A program made the translations under genes and the position numbers. A stretch of DNA of 64,000 nt from Gamsiella multidivaricata (Eukaryota; Mortierellomycota; Mortierellomycetes; Mortierellales; Mortierellaceae), in the NCBI RefSeq assembly GCF_025024155.1, contig NW_026251796.1, positions 1 through 64,000 on the forward strand, in the 5' to 3' direction. Shown here piece by piece: positions 1-10,636 of the stretch. The number at the start of each line of letters is the position of its first letter. Position 1 is the first letter of the stretch. The notes under the pieces were generated by a model that did no database searches, was not told the DNA's origin, and worked only from the letters and a program-made list of their open reading frames with translations.

Positions 1-504
1 ATCCTACACATGTTGTTTGTGCCGGCACCCCGAGCGAAGAGGTTTTTTTTTAGCTTGCTCTCTTTGTGAACTTGATATGGAAACGTATGAACCTGTATTG
101 TACATGTGGTATTTTTTGCCATGAAAAGGTGAAGAAGAGCAAATGGATAGGTTCGTTAGCTAGGAAGCGAAGGAGAACGATGGAGCAAGGATGAAAAGAC
201 CATCCTCTGCTCGAGGCGCTGGTTTGTGCTGTGTTGAGCGATTGTCTGGATGGTACACCCAGCCAAAAGACCATCATTAGAGATAGTCGCCACTCATCCA
301 ATGGTACATGTCGCACAATGTTTTGCGCATAACGGCATGACCACAGTCCTCTCCCTAAAAAAACAACACAAAAAAAACACAGCTCTTCTCTTCCGTTCCT
401 TTTCACTGTCTCCTTCTCCCAGTCAGTTGCGGTTGCGTCGGCTCCTGTCCTGCTTGAACGACCTAGGCCATTTCATCCAACATCAGACACGTTAAGCCTG
501 TACA
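1..504. other. Upstream region with no supported gene
   Basis: I see no convincing gene here. Two short open frames lie on opposite strands but have no recognisable motif and no splice continuity. The last part is presumably the promoter and 5' UTR of the kinase gene that starts at 505. A pyrimidine-rich stretch near 380-420 is typical of fungal promoters. Confidence 0.4.
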
Positions 505-3010
505 ATGGATCACGGCGACTATATCACCGATATCGAGAGGTAAGTCAGAAACAGGGTACAGAAAAGTATGCTATCCGCCCCCGCGGATACCAGTCAATGG
601 CGGCGAAAGAAGGAATACTCACCAATCCGCATATTGAATTAGCAGCATCCGAGCTCGCGACGATGTTCTCGCTTCTGCCTTGGCATCGCAACTTGATTCT
701 ACCTTGGAGATATCCTCTCTTTTAGGATCCAGCACATACCAGAAGGACTTGCAGCCGATTCGAGTCCGCACATCTTATGACTCAAAATTAGGACCTGACG
801 GGAATACTCAGGAACCATCTGCAGCAAATGTCCAGCCTCCCTTCACAGGTAATACCCCAGCCCCTTTCCAATTATTTCCAGCACTGTTATGACATCTCTC
901 GGTTACCAGTTAGCTTTGGTCCCGGACTGGAGAGGTATCATCTCAGCCGCTACAAGCTGCTGGGCAAGTAAAAGTGGACACTTCCTTGCCATTAAGCAGC
1001 TGCTGACCGAGAGAAATAACCGGATAACACCATGTAGTTTTACATAGCAGTCAAGATGGGGTTCTACTTATCTGGAAAGATTCTAACAAAGCTTTCACAC
1101 GCTCTGTATGTCTAGAATCTTGCTCCACGGCTACCATCGCCCACCCTTACAACCCCGCCGCCAACTCCACCGACGTCGATATGCTGCCAGATATACATTA
1201 CAAGATGGAGGGTATCATACTAGGAGAGAAGATAGGCCATGGAGGCCAAGCAGAGACCTTCAAGGCTAAGTATGAGATGGATGATGTGTTTGTCAAGAGG
1301 TTCCTGGATCCTAAACACGAGGATTGCAGGCGCGAGGTGGCCATCTTCAAGCAGGTTTTCAACAGACACATCGTTCAGTTCTACCATGTGGAAGGGGACT
1401 TGCTCGTAATGGAATACCTCGAGGGTGGCAGCCTATCTAGAGCTATATCGAACAATGCTGTCTCGGACTGGGAGCACAAGATACTGATTGCGAGGCAGGT
1501 CTCGTCAGGTCTGGCCTATCTCCACAGCCTGGACATCATCCACTGCGACATCAAAAGTGCCAACATCCTCCTCAGTAAGCACGGAGATGCCAAGATATGC
1601 GACTTCAGAAAGGCGCGCACGGTCGACCAGAGCGATGAGGGCGGTGGGGGCGGCACACTTGCATGGATGGCGCCCGAGCTGCTCCAGGACCCGCCCCAGT
1701 ACACATCTAAGTCTGATGTTTATGCTCTAGGGATGGTCATGTGGGAGATGGCCGCCGGATGCACGCAGCCGTACCAAGGACACGATCCAGATAGCATAAC
1801 ACAGTGCATTAGGAACGGCTATACCGAAGATATCCCAGAGGACACACCCGAGGAGTATGCAGCCTGCATCCATGAGTGCTGGAAGCAGGAACCGGAGAAG
1901 AGACCGGCAGCAGAGGATGCGCTACCGGATATGCATGACACACCTCAGGACAACGATGTCGACGTTATTCGGATTCCGGAGGAGGATCAGCACGAGAGTC
2001 TGCGGTATCTGATGAAGGGTGTCAGAGAGGGCTCTCCGAATGCATACTACCAACTGGGATTGATATATTTGTATGGCAAAATTGTGTCCCAAGACGATAC
2101 AAAGGCCGCAAAATACTTTCTGACGGCTGGTGAGCTGGGGAATGAGAAGGCTCAGTGCGATCTCGGCCACATGTACAACGAGGGGCGCGGCGTAAAGCAG
2201 GATTATGCCAAAGCTATGGAGTGGTACCTCAAGGCAAGCAAAGCTGGAGTCGTAGGCGCCAAATATAAGATCGGCCACATGTACCAGTGCGGCCTCGGCG
2301 TGGACAAAGACTATACCAAGGCTATGGAGTGGTATGTAAAGGTAAGCGACGCAGGAGATCTAGACGCCAACTTCAGTATCGGATACATGTACCATCATGG
2401 TCTTGGTGTGAAGCAGGACTTTTGTAAGGCGATGGATTGGTATCTCAAGTCAGGCGGTGGCGGATCGACAGATGCCAAGTTAAACATCGGTTACATGTAC
2501 TATGAGGGTATCGGCATGGAACCGGACTATCCCAAGTCAGCGGAGTGGTTTCTCAAGGCGAAAGAAAGTGGGAGCATCCAGGCCCTATACTGCCTCGGTG
2601 ACATGTACGCCAACGGACTAGGAGTGGAGAAAGACTTACTGATGGCCGTCGAGTGCTATCAGAAGGCATGCCAGGAAGACGAGAGCACCAACGATGTGGG
2701 ACTGGACGACGACGACAAACAAGCTCAACTGAGGGCTATGGAGTGGTTTCAAAAGACATCTGCAGACGGATTTCTCCCAGCATATCATCTACTGGCAGAA
2801 GCATACTTCAATGGATTTGTGGTCAGCAAGGACGGCTCCGAGGCAGAGAAATGGGCCTGCAAAGCGGTCGAGGAAGCAGAGAAATGGGCAAAGACAAAAG
2901 CAGGGAAGGAGTTCCGCGAGACGGGAGGCACCAACGCATTCGAAAGCGCGGTCGAATGCTGCAAGAAGATTCTAAGGGATGTAGACAGGCAAAAAAGGAT
3001 TGAAGAATAG
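505..3010 (+). CDS. Protein kinase with C-terminal Sel1 repeats, atypical DFR motif
   Basis: Modelled as join(505..539, 643..848, 910..967, 1048..3010), 753 aa; all phases close. Residues 1-150 are unrecognised. A tyrosine-kinase-like domain follows at about 155-400, with glycine loop GHGGQA near 163, candidate lysine in VFVKRF at 183, catalytic loop HCDIKSANIL at 265-274 and AKICDFRKA around 285. The catalytic Asp (HCD), the loop Asn and the metal-binding Asp are kept, but HRD reads HCD and DFG reads DFR, so activity may be reduced or regulated differently. From about 430 to 705 there are Sel1 repeats of the G.GV..D..KAMEWY type, which normally form a scaffold for protein contacts. An AATAAA-like signal follows the stop near 3023. 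Kinase-Sel1 fusions are common in glomeromycete and Mortierella genomes; the substrate is unknown. Confidence 0.8.
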
Positions 3011-3087
3011 ATGACCTGAATGAATAAATAAATGCTCAAGCTCCCAAGGAGCAGTGCATGGGGCCATCAAAGATAGAGGGCACGCGC

Positions 3088-3450
3088 TACGCGACCAGCT
3101 CGTCAGTCAGCAAGACGATGGCGGCCCTGATATATCTGTGCACAACACGCTTCCTGTCCACCACATTTATGAAGACCACCGCGTTGACTGCCTTACGCAC
3201 TTTGACGACCTTCCAAAGACAGGCCAGTTCGTCCCAGATGCCTGTTTAGGGACCATTAATGACCACGATAATTCGTCTTCACAAAAATATGACTCGGCAC
3301 GATATCGCTACCACTCTGGCACTATCCATGCGAGTGTGCCGCCCTCACTGCCCTGACCGCTCTGACCGACTATGCGTGCCTTTCTAAAGTCGCATATCTT
3401 GGCATCTCCGCACTGGTCAAGGAGGATGTTGGCGCTTTTGTAAACCTGGG
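3088..3450 (-). pseudogene. Inverted partial copy of a kinase domain
   Basis: Read on the minus strand, 3320-3450 closely matches the catalytic-loop to activation-loop part of the upstream kinase (1551-1675). It has SANILL, then DAKICDFRKAR, then a Gly/Ser-rich stretch and GGTLAW. The copy starts abruptly at the equivalent of the catalytic loop and is lost in stops after the activation segment. Downstream on the same strand a separate open stretch at about 3088-3250 ends in a stop and has no motif I can name. There is no glycine loop, lysine, APE helix or Sel1 part. It is best read as the relic of an inverted duplication that shares the unusual DFR triplet. Confidence 0.7.
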
Positions 3451-3851
3451 GGCCAAGGGAGAAACCCATTAAAAAGGATAAACGTGGTTTTCACAGGATA
3501 CTCCACGACAACACGCCACGAACGCAAAGAGGCGTAACAAGTCCATCATCATCTCCGTCAAATGAAGCAAAGTGCTTTACAGGGTTTATTGAGAAAGAGT
3601 GAACAAACGAACAAAAGGCAAAGACACGTTCCTCTTTCCGCCTCCCTATCACGTACTAAAAAAAGATCACTGAGGAAGAATAGGTACGTAAAAGGTAAAA
3701 AGAAGAAGACCTCGAAGAAAGAGAGAGAAACGAACAAAGTGCGGTGTGCTGAGATGGGGATCTGTAGATTTCTGCTGATTGAATTGCCGACGAGACTCCC
3801 AGCCCCGCTTATTTATTTCATATTCAACAATGACAATCAACATAGTCTATG

Positions 3852-5441
3852 CTATAGCTGCAAAACATGGAATGCTAATGTAACGCGAGCATCAATATTG
3901 CCCTGGTCGGCCGCTCTGCGAAGCAACGTCATGCCCTTTGACTTGTTCGTACGAACACCTCTTCCCTCGAGATACAATTCGCCTAACCGGTATTGCGCAT
4001 CGTGCTTCCCTTGATCGGCGGCCTTGCGAAACCATTTCACTGCCTCAGAGTCGCTCTGAGGGACGCCTTGGCCTTGAAGATAGAGCATACCGAGATCGTA
4101 CTGTGCAGGTGCATAGTCCTGTTCGGCAGCCATCGAAATCCATTTGTGGGCCTCATCATAGTCTCGCTCGACACGGTCACCCGTCACATACATGTCTGCG
4201 AGGAAGCACTGCGCCTCGACATCCCCTCGTTTGGCAGCCTCGAGATACCATTTTATGGCTTCGTCGTTGCTTTGAGAGACGCCGCATCCACAGAGGTACA
4301 TAAAAGCCAAGTGAGTACATGCTTTGGTATCTCCATCGTCAGCTGCCGTTTTAAGTGTCTTTCGGGCGAGGCGGTAATCCTGGGAAACCCCATTGCTACC
4401 GGTAAGAAATAAAAGCCCAAGACAAGTCTGTGCCGGGGCGTATCCTTGATCAGCGGCCTTCCGGTACCATTCTACAGACTTAGTGTAATCCTGTAGGATA
4501 CCATCTCCAGTGCGGTACATCTCTGCCAACTGATACTGGGCCTTTGCGTGTCCCATGTTCGATGCCCTCCGGAAGCGCTCTGCGGCCTCTGCACGATTGC
4601 GCTTGACCCCATTCCCACTGTATTGCCGTAGTCCCTGATCATATTCATCGTCGGCCGATAGGCTATGCGCTGTCTCATCTGCACTATCTCCACCAGCATT
4701 GTTGTGGACTCCAGGGACCTGTAACGTATCCTCGATCTCGTCTGTAGTAGGCCTGTTGTTCGGATCCGCATCGATGCATCGGGTCATAAGCACCGTGTAG
4801 TCCGGAGGTGCGTTCTGATCCAGCATCTCCCTCATCACAATACCGAGCGCAAAGACGTCGGACTTGGCCGAGTATTTTGGGCTGCGACTTATCAGTTCCG
4901 GCGCAATATATCCTGCCGTCCCTTTTCGTCTGTATCTGGAGACAGAAACAGCAGAATCCATGACCTTAGCCATTCCAAAGTCGCATAGCCTGACCTCGTT
5001 GTGCTTCGTCAACAAAATATTGTCTCCCTTGATGTCTCTATGGATGATATCCATGCTATGAAGGTACCCCAGTCCCTGAGCCGCCTCCGCCGCAATCCTT
5101 ATTTTGTTGTCCCAATCCAGTCTTGGTATGGCTTTCGTGAGACTGCCGCCTTCAGCATAGTCCGTTATAATGTAGGCATAGAGGTCATCCAGCTCCACGC
5201 CGTAGCACTGAATGATGTGTCTGTGTGCGAGCCGAGATACAATCTTTGCTTCCGTCTTGATAACGCTGTTGTCCCCGTTTCCTATTCGAAGCCTCTTCAC
5301 GGCCATCATGGTTCCATGCCTGTTCCACTTGTAGACCTCGCCAAATGCGCCGTTTCCAACGAGCGTCTCAGGGCTAGGAGGCGGAACCTCGCCTAATTTG
5401 CCCCACGACTCGGGTAGGCTATTTACGAGAGTCCCTGACAT
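3852..5441 (-). CDS. Protein kinase with Sel1 repeats, canonical active site
   Basis: Single-exon, 529 aa. The kinase domain covers about residues 25-240: glycine loop GNGAFGEV at 29-36, lysine in AVKR at 49, HRDIKGDNIL at 134-143, DFG at 154-156 and IAPEL near 179. All catalytic residues are present, so it is probably an active Ser/Thr or tyrosine-kinase-like enzyme. About seven Sel1 repeats follow from residue 275 to the C-terminus, with the usual A..WY.KAA..G spacing. The start is the first ATG, 28 residues before the glycine loop; a 5' exon like that of the neighbouring kinase was not found. It is convergent with the first kinase, and the two differ enough to be old paralogues. Likely role: signalling scaffold kinase; partners unknown. 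Confidence 0.88.
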   Translation of the reverse strand: MSGTLVNSLPESWGKLGEVPPPSPETLVGNGAFGEVYKWNRHGTMMAVKRLRIGNGDNSVIKTEAKIVSRLAHRHIIQCYGVELDDLYAYIITDYAEGGSLTKAIPRLDWDNKIRIAAEAAQGLGYLHSMDIIHRDIKGDNILLTKHNEVRLCDFGMAKVMDSAVSVSRYRRKGTAGYIAPELISRSPKYSAKSDVFALGIVMREMLDQNAPPDYTVLMTRCIDADPNNRPTTDEIEDTLQVPGVHNNAGGDSADETAHSLSADDEYDQGLRQYSGNGVKRNRAEAAERFRRASNMGHAKAQYQLAEMYRTGDGILQDYTKSVEWYRKAADQGYAPAQTCLGLLFLTGSNGVSQDYRLARKTLKTAADDGDTKACTHLAFMYLCGCGVSQSNDEAIKWYLEAAKRGDVEAQCFLADMYVTGDRVERDYDEAHKWISMAAEQDYAPAQYDLGMLYLQGQGVPQSDSEAVKWFRKAADQGKHDAQYRLGELYLEGRGVRTNKSKGMTLLRRAADQGNIDARVTLAFHVLQL

Positions 5442-6074
5442 TTGTGATAGTCGGTTAAATCGCTCTTTAAGAGGAGATAAATATGTCTGTTGGTACAGTA
5501 CTCAAGAGCATTCATGTATAGTTTCTGAGACGTATTTTGCAAGCATGGAAGAGGGTTCATTGCCGGAACAGGATACACTTACTGTTAGAAAAAACTGGGT
5601 TCACAGGAGCGATGAAAGAGATAGGAGTAAGGTGTGAGGCCCTATATGGCAGCAGACACATAATACATGTTAGGGGCTCCAGTAATAGCTGTCGACGCCG
5701 GGAGCTACTGTTTTTACTTGGTCATCGACTTACCTAGTGAAAGAAGTGTGGGTGACTGCAAGTGCGCTCGATCGCAAGTGTAGGAGCGTATGTCAATGTA
5801 TACGAGCGTGCATGTGCGTTTGGTTATGGGTGTTAGTGGGAGTGGAGTTGGGTGGTGTAGGGGCAGCGTGAGAGAAATTGGGGTAAAAAAAAAGAAATCA
5901 GAAATCATCTTGTATTTAAACATCCCCTGGACCAGAGAGTGGCGAACACGGTACCTGCTCCATGTTTATTAGCCAATACTGACAGGAACAGCATGTGCAT
6001 AAATTGTCGTGTCTATTGTGCCATGGGTATACGTGCATATAAAATCAATAGCCTGAGGTGGACAGAGACTTGCG
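5442..6074. other. Intergenic region
   Basis: No gene can be supported on either strand. The short open frames overlap low-complexity DNA. The region is presumably the promoter of the minus-strand kinase. Confidence 0.4.
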
Positions 6075-6746
6075 CTACTTTCGGCCTTTAGCTGGAGCGT
6101 TTTCTCCAGCTGAAGCAAAAAATGACGCCGATAAGCAGCACTCTGAAAGGGAACGACCGATCTCGACCTTCAAGTTCATCGTGCCCTGATTGGTTCCCTT
6201 GGTCAAAATCTTGACCGAATCTTCACGCTGCAGTAAATCCATCCATTCCTCGCCCTTGTTGTTCTATGATACATCATGAGGGTGACTGAGAATTCTGCGC
6301 CTAAGTCTGTACAAGAGTGCGATGAAGCTGTCCTGAGGCGTTCCGGTTTTAGAAAGAGGAGGATAGTCTGATATATGAGTTTTTTGCACAATCGCAGAAA
6401 TAAGAGAGAAAGCAGGAAAGCATTTTCAATTTGTCTTTCGAGTCAGATCCGCCGATCTTCAGTCGCCAAAAGACAGGTCACATTCCCCGGGCCTACCTTT
6501 AGAGCCTGCCCAACAATTGCCACACCCTATCAATGTGTTAAAAGCTGAAGACTATTTGCTAAAAAAAAGGATATCGTCTCCGTCCCCTTCATGGCTGTCA
6601 ACCGCCTCCCCCTTACAGGCAGTATAGTAGCGTCCGATCTGCAGCATCAAGATCTAGTGCGGGGCCAGGGCAGCATACGTTTGCATGATCGGCGAGTAAC
6701 GCACCACAAAGATAGCGATCAGCGTTGCATTGCGCTGTAGATCCAT
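6075..6746 (-). CDS. Possible small spliced gene, unidentified
   Basis: Tentative. A minus-strand terminal exon at 6075..6263 would encode 62 aa, beginning NNKGEEWMDLLQRED and ending in a Lys/Arg-rich tail before TAG. It is preceded by a good acceptor (ATAG). Upstream on the same strand are a donor-like AAAGGTAGGC after an open stretch ending GVAIVGQALK (near 6500) and a possible start at 6746 (MDLQRNATLIAIFVV). The joins between these pieces are not secure. I do not recognise the family. An 8-bp inverted repeat, AGCTGGAG..CTCCAGCT, lies inside the last exon near 6090-6112. Confidence 0.2.
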
Positions 6747-7890
6747 CTCTTTGTGGCGGAAGATTGAAATGTATTATGCAATAGGAATTCACTTACTACA
6801 AGTTCCTTCCAATATGACTCGAGAGATTAGCTCAAGTTGAATGCGAGTGTGAGAGCAAAAACTGAAGGTAGAGTTGGAGCCGCAACTGGATCATATGTGT
6901 GCCAACGGTTACTGTTCATGGAGTGCGTTGGAGACTATACTATGCGACAATCGACTCGCGCCAAAGATATGCCTGCTGTCGGCGCGCTTCTAGCGGGACG
7001 AGAAAAAACACGAATACTTTCCGCATGTCTCTTTCCTTCTCTCTGATGCAAATCCTGACACCTTAAACAGGGAGTAAAAGACGCGAGCACTCGCCCCTTT
7101 GTACGTTTCTAGGATGTTTACTAATAATAGGGAGAATATGCTGCGTATTAGGGGATGGCATCTAAAAAAATAGCACAGCAGTTGCGGCGGGTTTAAAAAT
7201 ATAATGTTTCAGGTTCGTCAACAAGAACAGGGTCGTCTCCGAAAAAAGATGCTCATTTTTATGTGACTCTCGGTATGGTCGAAGATGATGCCGACCACTG
7301 AGACATTTAAAGCTGCGAGGCCTCAATGGCCCTTGTTGCGCACGGACTCTGGCTGAGAAACATGAGAGAAGCAATGAGAAAGAGAATGCCCGGTTCCATG
7401 CTTCTTGACAAGAAACCGGATGCGGCGTTTTCAGAGAGAAAAGAGGATCGTGCTCCTGTCCTCATTATTCTCATTCTCATACTTGTGGATGGATCTCAAC
7501 AGTTGAAGAAATTTTAAAACACGGGGTGCATTATTTCGTACACCCACGTATTTTACCTTTTCCCTTCCCCCTCCCCCACTCATAGCAACGCATATTAGCG
7601 CATAGTAGCGCGAAGCAACGTATAGCAGCGCGTATGGTACTGCTGTGCTCTGCTTGGCCACTGAGTGTAGAGGCTCACTCCCACGACAACACAGTGTTTT
7701 AGGATGGTTACATAGATTAGCAGTGCTGTGACTCTCCCCTCCCTCCTTCTTACTCCCCCCTTCCCCCTTCCTCGTGCAACCGTTACCGAATTCCAATCTA
7801 CATTCCTCGCCTCCCTCCAGATGGTACCCTATTTTCGCCCTCACTGTTGTAACCAGGGGTTCTTGTACCTACGGTTCGTGCTTTAGCCGA
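6747..7890. other. Intergenic region upstream of the deacetylase-like pair
   Basis: No supported gene. A C-rich pyrimidine stretch at 7555-7800 on the plus strand probably belongs to the promoter of the gene at 8057. The open frames on both strands lack motifs. Confidence 0.4.
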
Positions 7891-7911
7891 TCCTGGCATT
7901 CTGTATAAAAA
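7891..7911 (+). promoter_or_regulatory. TATA box with upstream TCCTGGCA element
   Basis: TATAAAAA lies at 7904-7911, about 145 bp before the ATG at 8057. TCCTGGCA at 7891 precedes it. The same TCCTGGC plus TATAAAAA arrangement occurs before the next gene (10434-10456), so it is probably a shared core promoter. Confidence 0.55.
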
Positions 7912-8056
7912 GGTCCCAGGATCAGCCCTTTTTTTTTTTTTTTATCCTCATCAAACCAACTCATCTTCTCACACTGCCAAAGTACAACACAGTACTCTCC
8001 TCTCTCTCTCTCTCACTCCTCTCACCTTATCACCCACGCAAGCCAACCATACAAAA

Positions 8057-9218
8057 ATGAAGATTTCCGGTCTCTTCCCCAGCGCAGTTCTGCTCTTGGC
8101 CTCTGTCCTCACGGCTAACTCCATTCCAATTGACAAGGACCAATCCCCGGCACCAATCAACAGCACTTCCCCGGCCCCGACCAGCAGTACTTCCCCAGCT
8201 CCAAGCAACAGTACTATCCCGGTCCCAAGCAACAGTGCTATCCCGGCCCCAACCAACAACACTACCACTGTACCAAGGAACAGCACCTACACCATACTGA
8301 AGGCGTGCAAGAAGAAAGGTTATGCCGCTTTGACGTTTGAAAGCGGTCCTGGTAAATATACTGCAGACCTCTTGGAGAAGCTCGACGAGCTTGGAGTCAA
8401 CGCCACGTTCTTTATCCGGTAGGTATTTGTCGCTTTCTTGTTATCCATCTATTTCCTGCTTGATAACCCATACTTACTAAAAATGTCTTTCGATTTCGAA
8501 ATGTAGCGGTGACCAGGTTGCCAATAATTCTGCATTGCTCAGCAACATTACCGAGATGGGCCACCAGCTCGCGATCCACGCTTGGAGCGACGTCGACTTT
8601 GAGCAGTTGAGCGACAGCGATATTAGGTCCCAGATTTCCAACACTTCCGACATCATTTTCCAATACGCAGGTGTACGCCCTCGTTACGTCCGCGCCTCCG
8701 AGAGCCAGTGCGGAGAAGAAAACTGTCTCCCCATCATGCAAGAGCTCGGTCTGATCGCGACGGATGTCAATGTCGACACGAACGATGGAAAGTATAACAA
8801 GAAATCGGCTGACAAGTCAAAGGCAAAGCAAGATATCCTAAACCTTCTCAAGAACAAGAACAAGGGCTGGCCCTCGCTCATTGTCTTGCAGCATGAGTAC
8901 CAGTTCACGATCGAGCAGCTTGTGGATTATGTGTACGAAGCTGCTTCGAAGTACAAGTTCGTGACCTTGGCAGAGTGCATCGGTCAACCCGCCTACCTGG
9001 ATGACTCCACAGCTACGATTACCGCAACGGCGACATATAATTCGACGGCGACTGCCACGGTGCTTGCTTCTCCGACCGGTCTCTCTTCTGCTACCGTCAC
9101 AACGAACGCTGCTGCCCAGTCAACAACAACTCAGAAAGTGAGCGCGGCTGGTGGAGCTGTTCAGGTCGCAGCCTGGACTTTGGCCTTGTCCGCTGTCATC
9201 GCCTTTGCCATGGTCTAA
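8057..9218 (+). CDS. Secreted GPI-anchored chitin-deacetylase-like protein, motifs degenerate
   Basis: join(8057..8418, 8507..9218), 357 aa. It has a signal peptide (residues 1-22), a Pro/Ser/Thr repeat region (about 30-75, PAPxxST units), then a polysaccharide-deacetylase (NodB) fold from about 80 to 310. A Ser/Thr/Ala-rich stalk follows, with a C-terminal hydrophobic tail (AWTLALSAVIAFAMV) that fits a GPI signal. Known NodB enzymes need TFDDGP and HxxxH for metal and catalysis. Here the first motif reads TFESGP (93-98) and the second HAWSD, so the base Asp and one metal His are replaced. The Arg of motif 3 (VRPRY) and a His in the motif 5 region (LQHE) remain. It is probably a wall-bound non-catalytic or weakly active relative, possibly chitin-binding. 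The intron position matches that of its neighbour. Confidence 0.82.
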
Positions 9219-10433
9219 ATGAGCTATTCCCTTCTTTTATGCGTATACATTTCACCTACATTTTTTATGACACCTTCCTTTACCATGCTTGTACAGTAAT
9301 TCATGACACTCATAAGCATTTGATATAATAAATATTATCATCATTCTCTATCCTATATCATTCATTACAAAAAGATGCATGCCTTTGTAGTTGCAAACCT
9401 TGATGAGAACCGAAAAGAAAGAAGTGACTCAGGGTTTTTGCCTCCGCGCGTAGTTTTGTTAGCTCCCAATCTCTTTCTGTCAATCCCCTCCCATCTCTCT
9501 CTGTCTCTCTGACTGCCAAAGTGTAAAAAATATAAAATAAAATATAAAATAAAAAAGGAAAACTGAGACACGACGCGTCTCTCTTGCCTTGGCTACAACC
9601 AATCAAGGCGTGACATGCCTCTCCCCTGCCTTTCTCCCAGAGCGTGCCCTCCCCCTTTTCCTGTTTTGTCCTTTGAACCCAGATGACTATAAGAAGACCA
9701 CGTTGTTCCCTGTCGTCACTAGAATCGGAATGTCATAAAAATAGATGTGATGCATGCCGAGTCAGCGTAAAATACTCGAATGCAGGGGTCGACAAGCGTC
9801 TTAGATCATCAAGCACAGCACCGAAACAGGGAAAAAAAATAGCTGTGTCGGGCCAATCACGTCCCTCCATCCTCACTCTTTCTCACAGACATTCCGCAAT
9901 CTCTCTCTCTCACAGACAAAACAGGGGAGGGGAGGGTATTTTTGTGTCTATCAGAAACATAAACGTCCTGTCGGACTTTTTTCGTCAAGCAACCTCGCCT
10001 CCCGCCACTGCAACGACCCACTCTTTTTTTTTTTTTTAGGATAAAATGTTCCATACTGAGGACTCCTCGTGCAATGTAGTGCAGCATGCAATTAAAAAGA
10101 GACGCAATACTGTCTTCGAGAGTAGGTTTGCAGTGTCGCAGTATGTATGTATGTATGTACATGTCCGCATACATGTACTGTACAAACGTGTTTTAGTTAA
10201 TCGATAGATGTCATATAGTGTAAGCGTGGTACACATATAACAATCTAAACATCAAACCCTGCTTGAACCCCCCTCCTCCCCCTTTGTGCAACCTTCATAT
10301 TAATCCTAATCAAGTCTATATCCTCTCCCGCCTCCGTAAGCGGCGACTCTCTTTTTTTCTCGCTCTCTCACACTCTCTCTAAATCCAGGGGGGAGGAGGA
10401 TCCTGTCCAACAGCAACTGATGTTTCGAGCTGG
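9219..10433. other. Intergenic region between the deacetylase-like genes
   Basis: Contains the 3' UTR of the first gene (AATAAA-like sequence near 9325) and the promoter of the second. An AT-rich TAAAATA repeat lies at 9525-9556 and a GTAT tetranucleotide run at 10142-10158. No gene is supported. Confidence 0.4.
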
Positions 10434-10456
10434 TCCTGGCACTTTTGATATAAAAA
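10434..10456 (+). promoter_or_regulatory. TATA box with upstream TCCTGGC element
   Basis: TCCTGGC at 10434-10440 and TATAAAAA at 10449-10456. This matches the arrangement upstream of 8057, and the ATG follows about 180 bp later. It suggests that the two paralogues are controlled alike. Confidence 0.55.
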
Positions 10457-10636
10457 GATGGCCATCCACCCGTTCGCCAATACTGGCTCCTCACTTTTTT
10501 TTTTGCTTTCTTGTTTTCTCTTAAATCTAGGCAACCTTATCTCTCATTACAACTCTGTACTGTACAGCACTATCCTTATCTCTGGCCATCTTTCTTCTAT
10601 ATCCTTCCTTGTAAATCCTATCCTTGACATCAGAAC

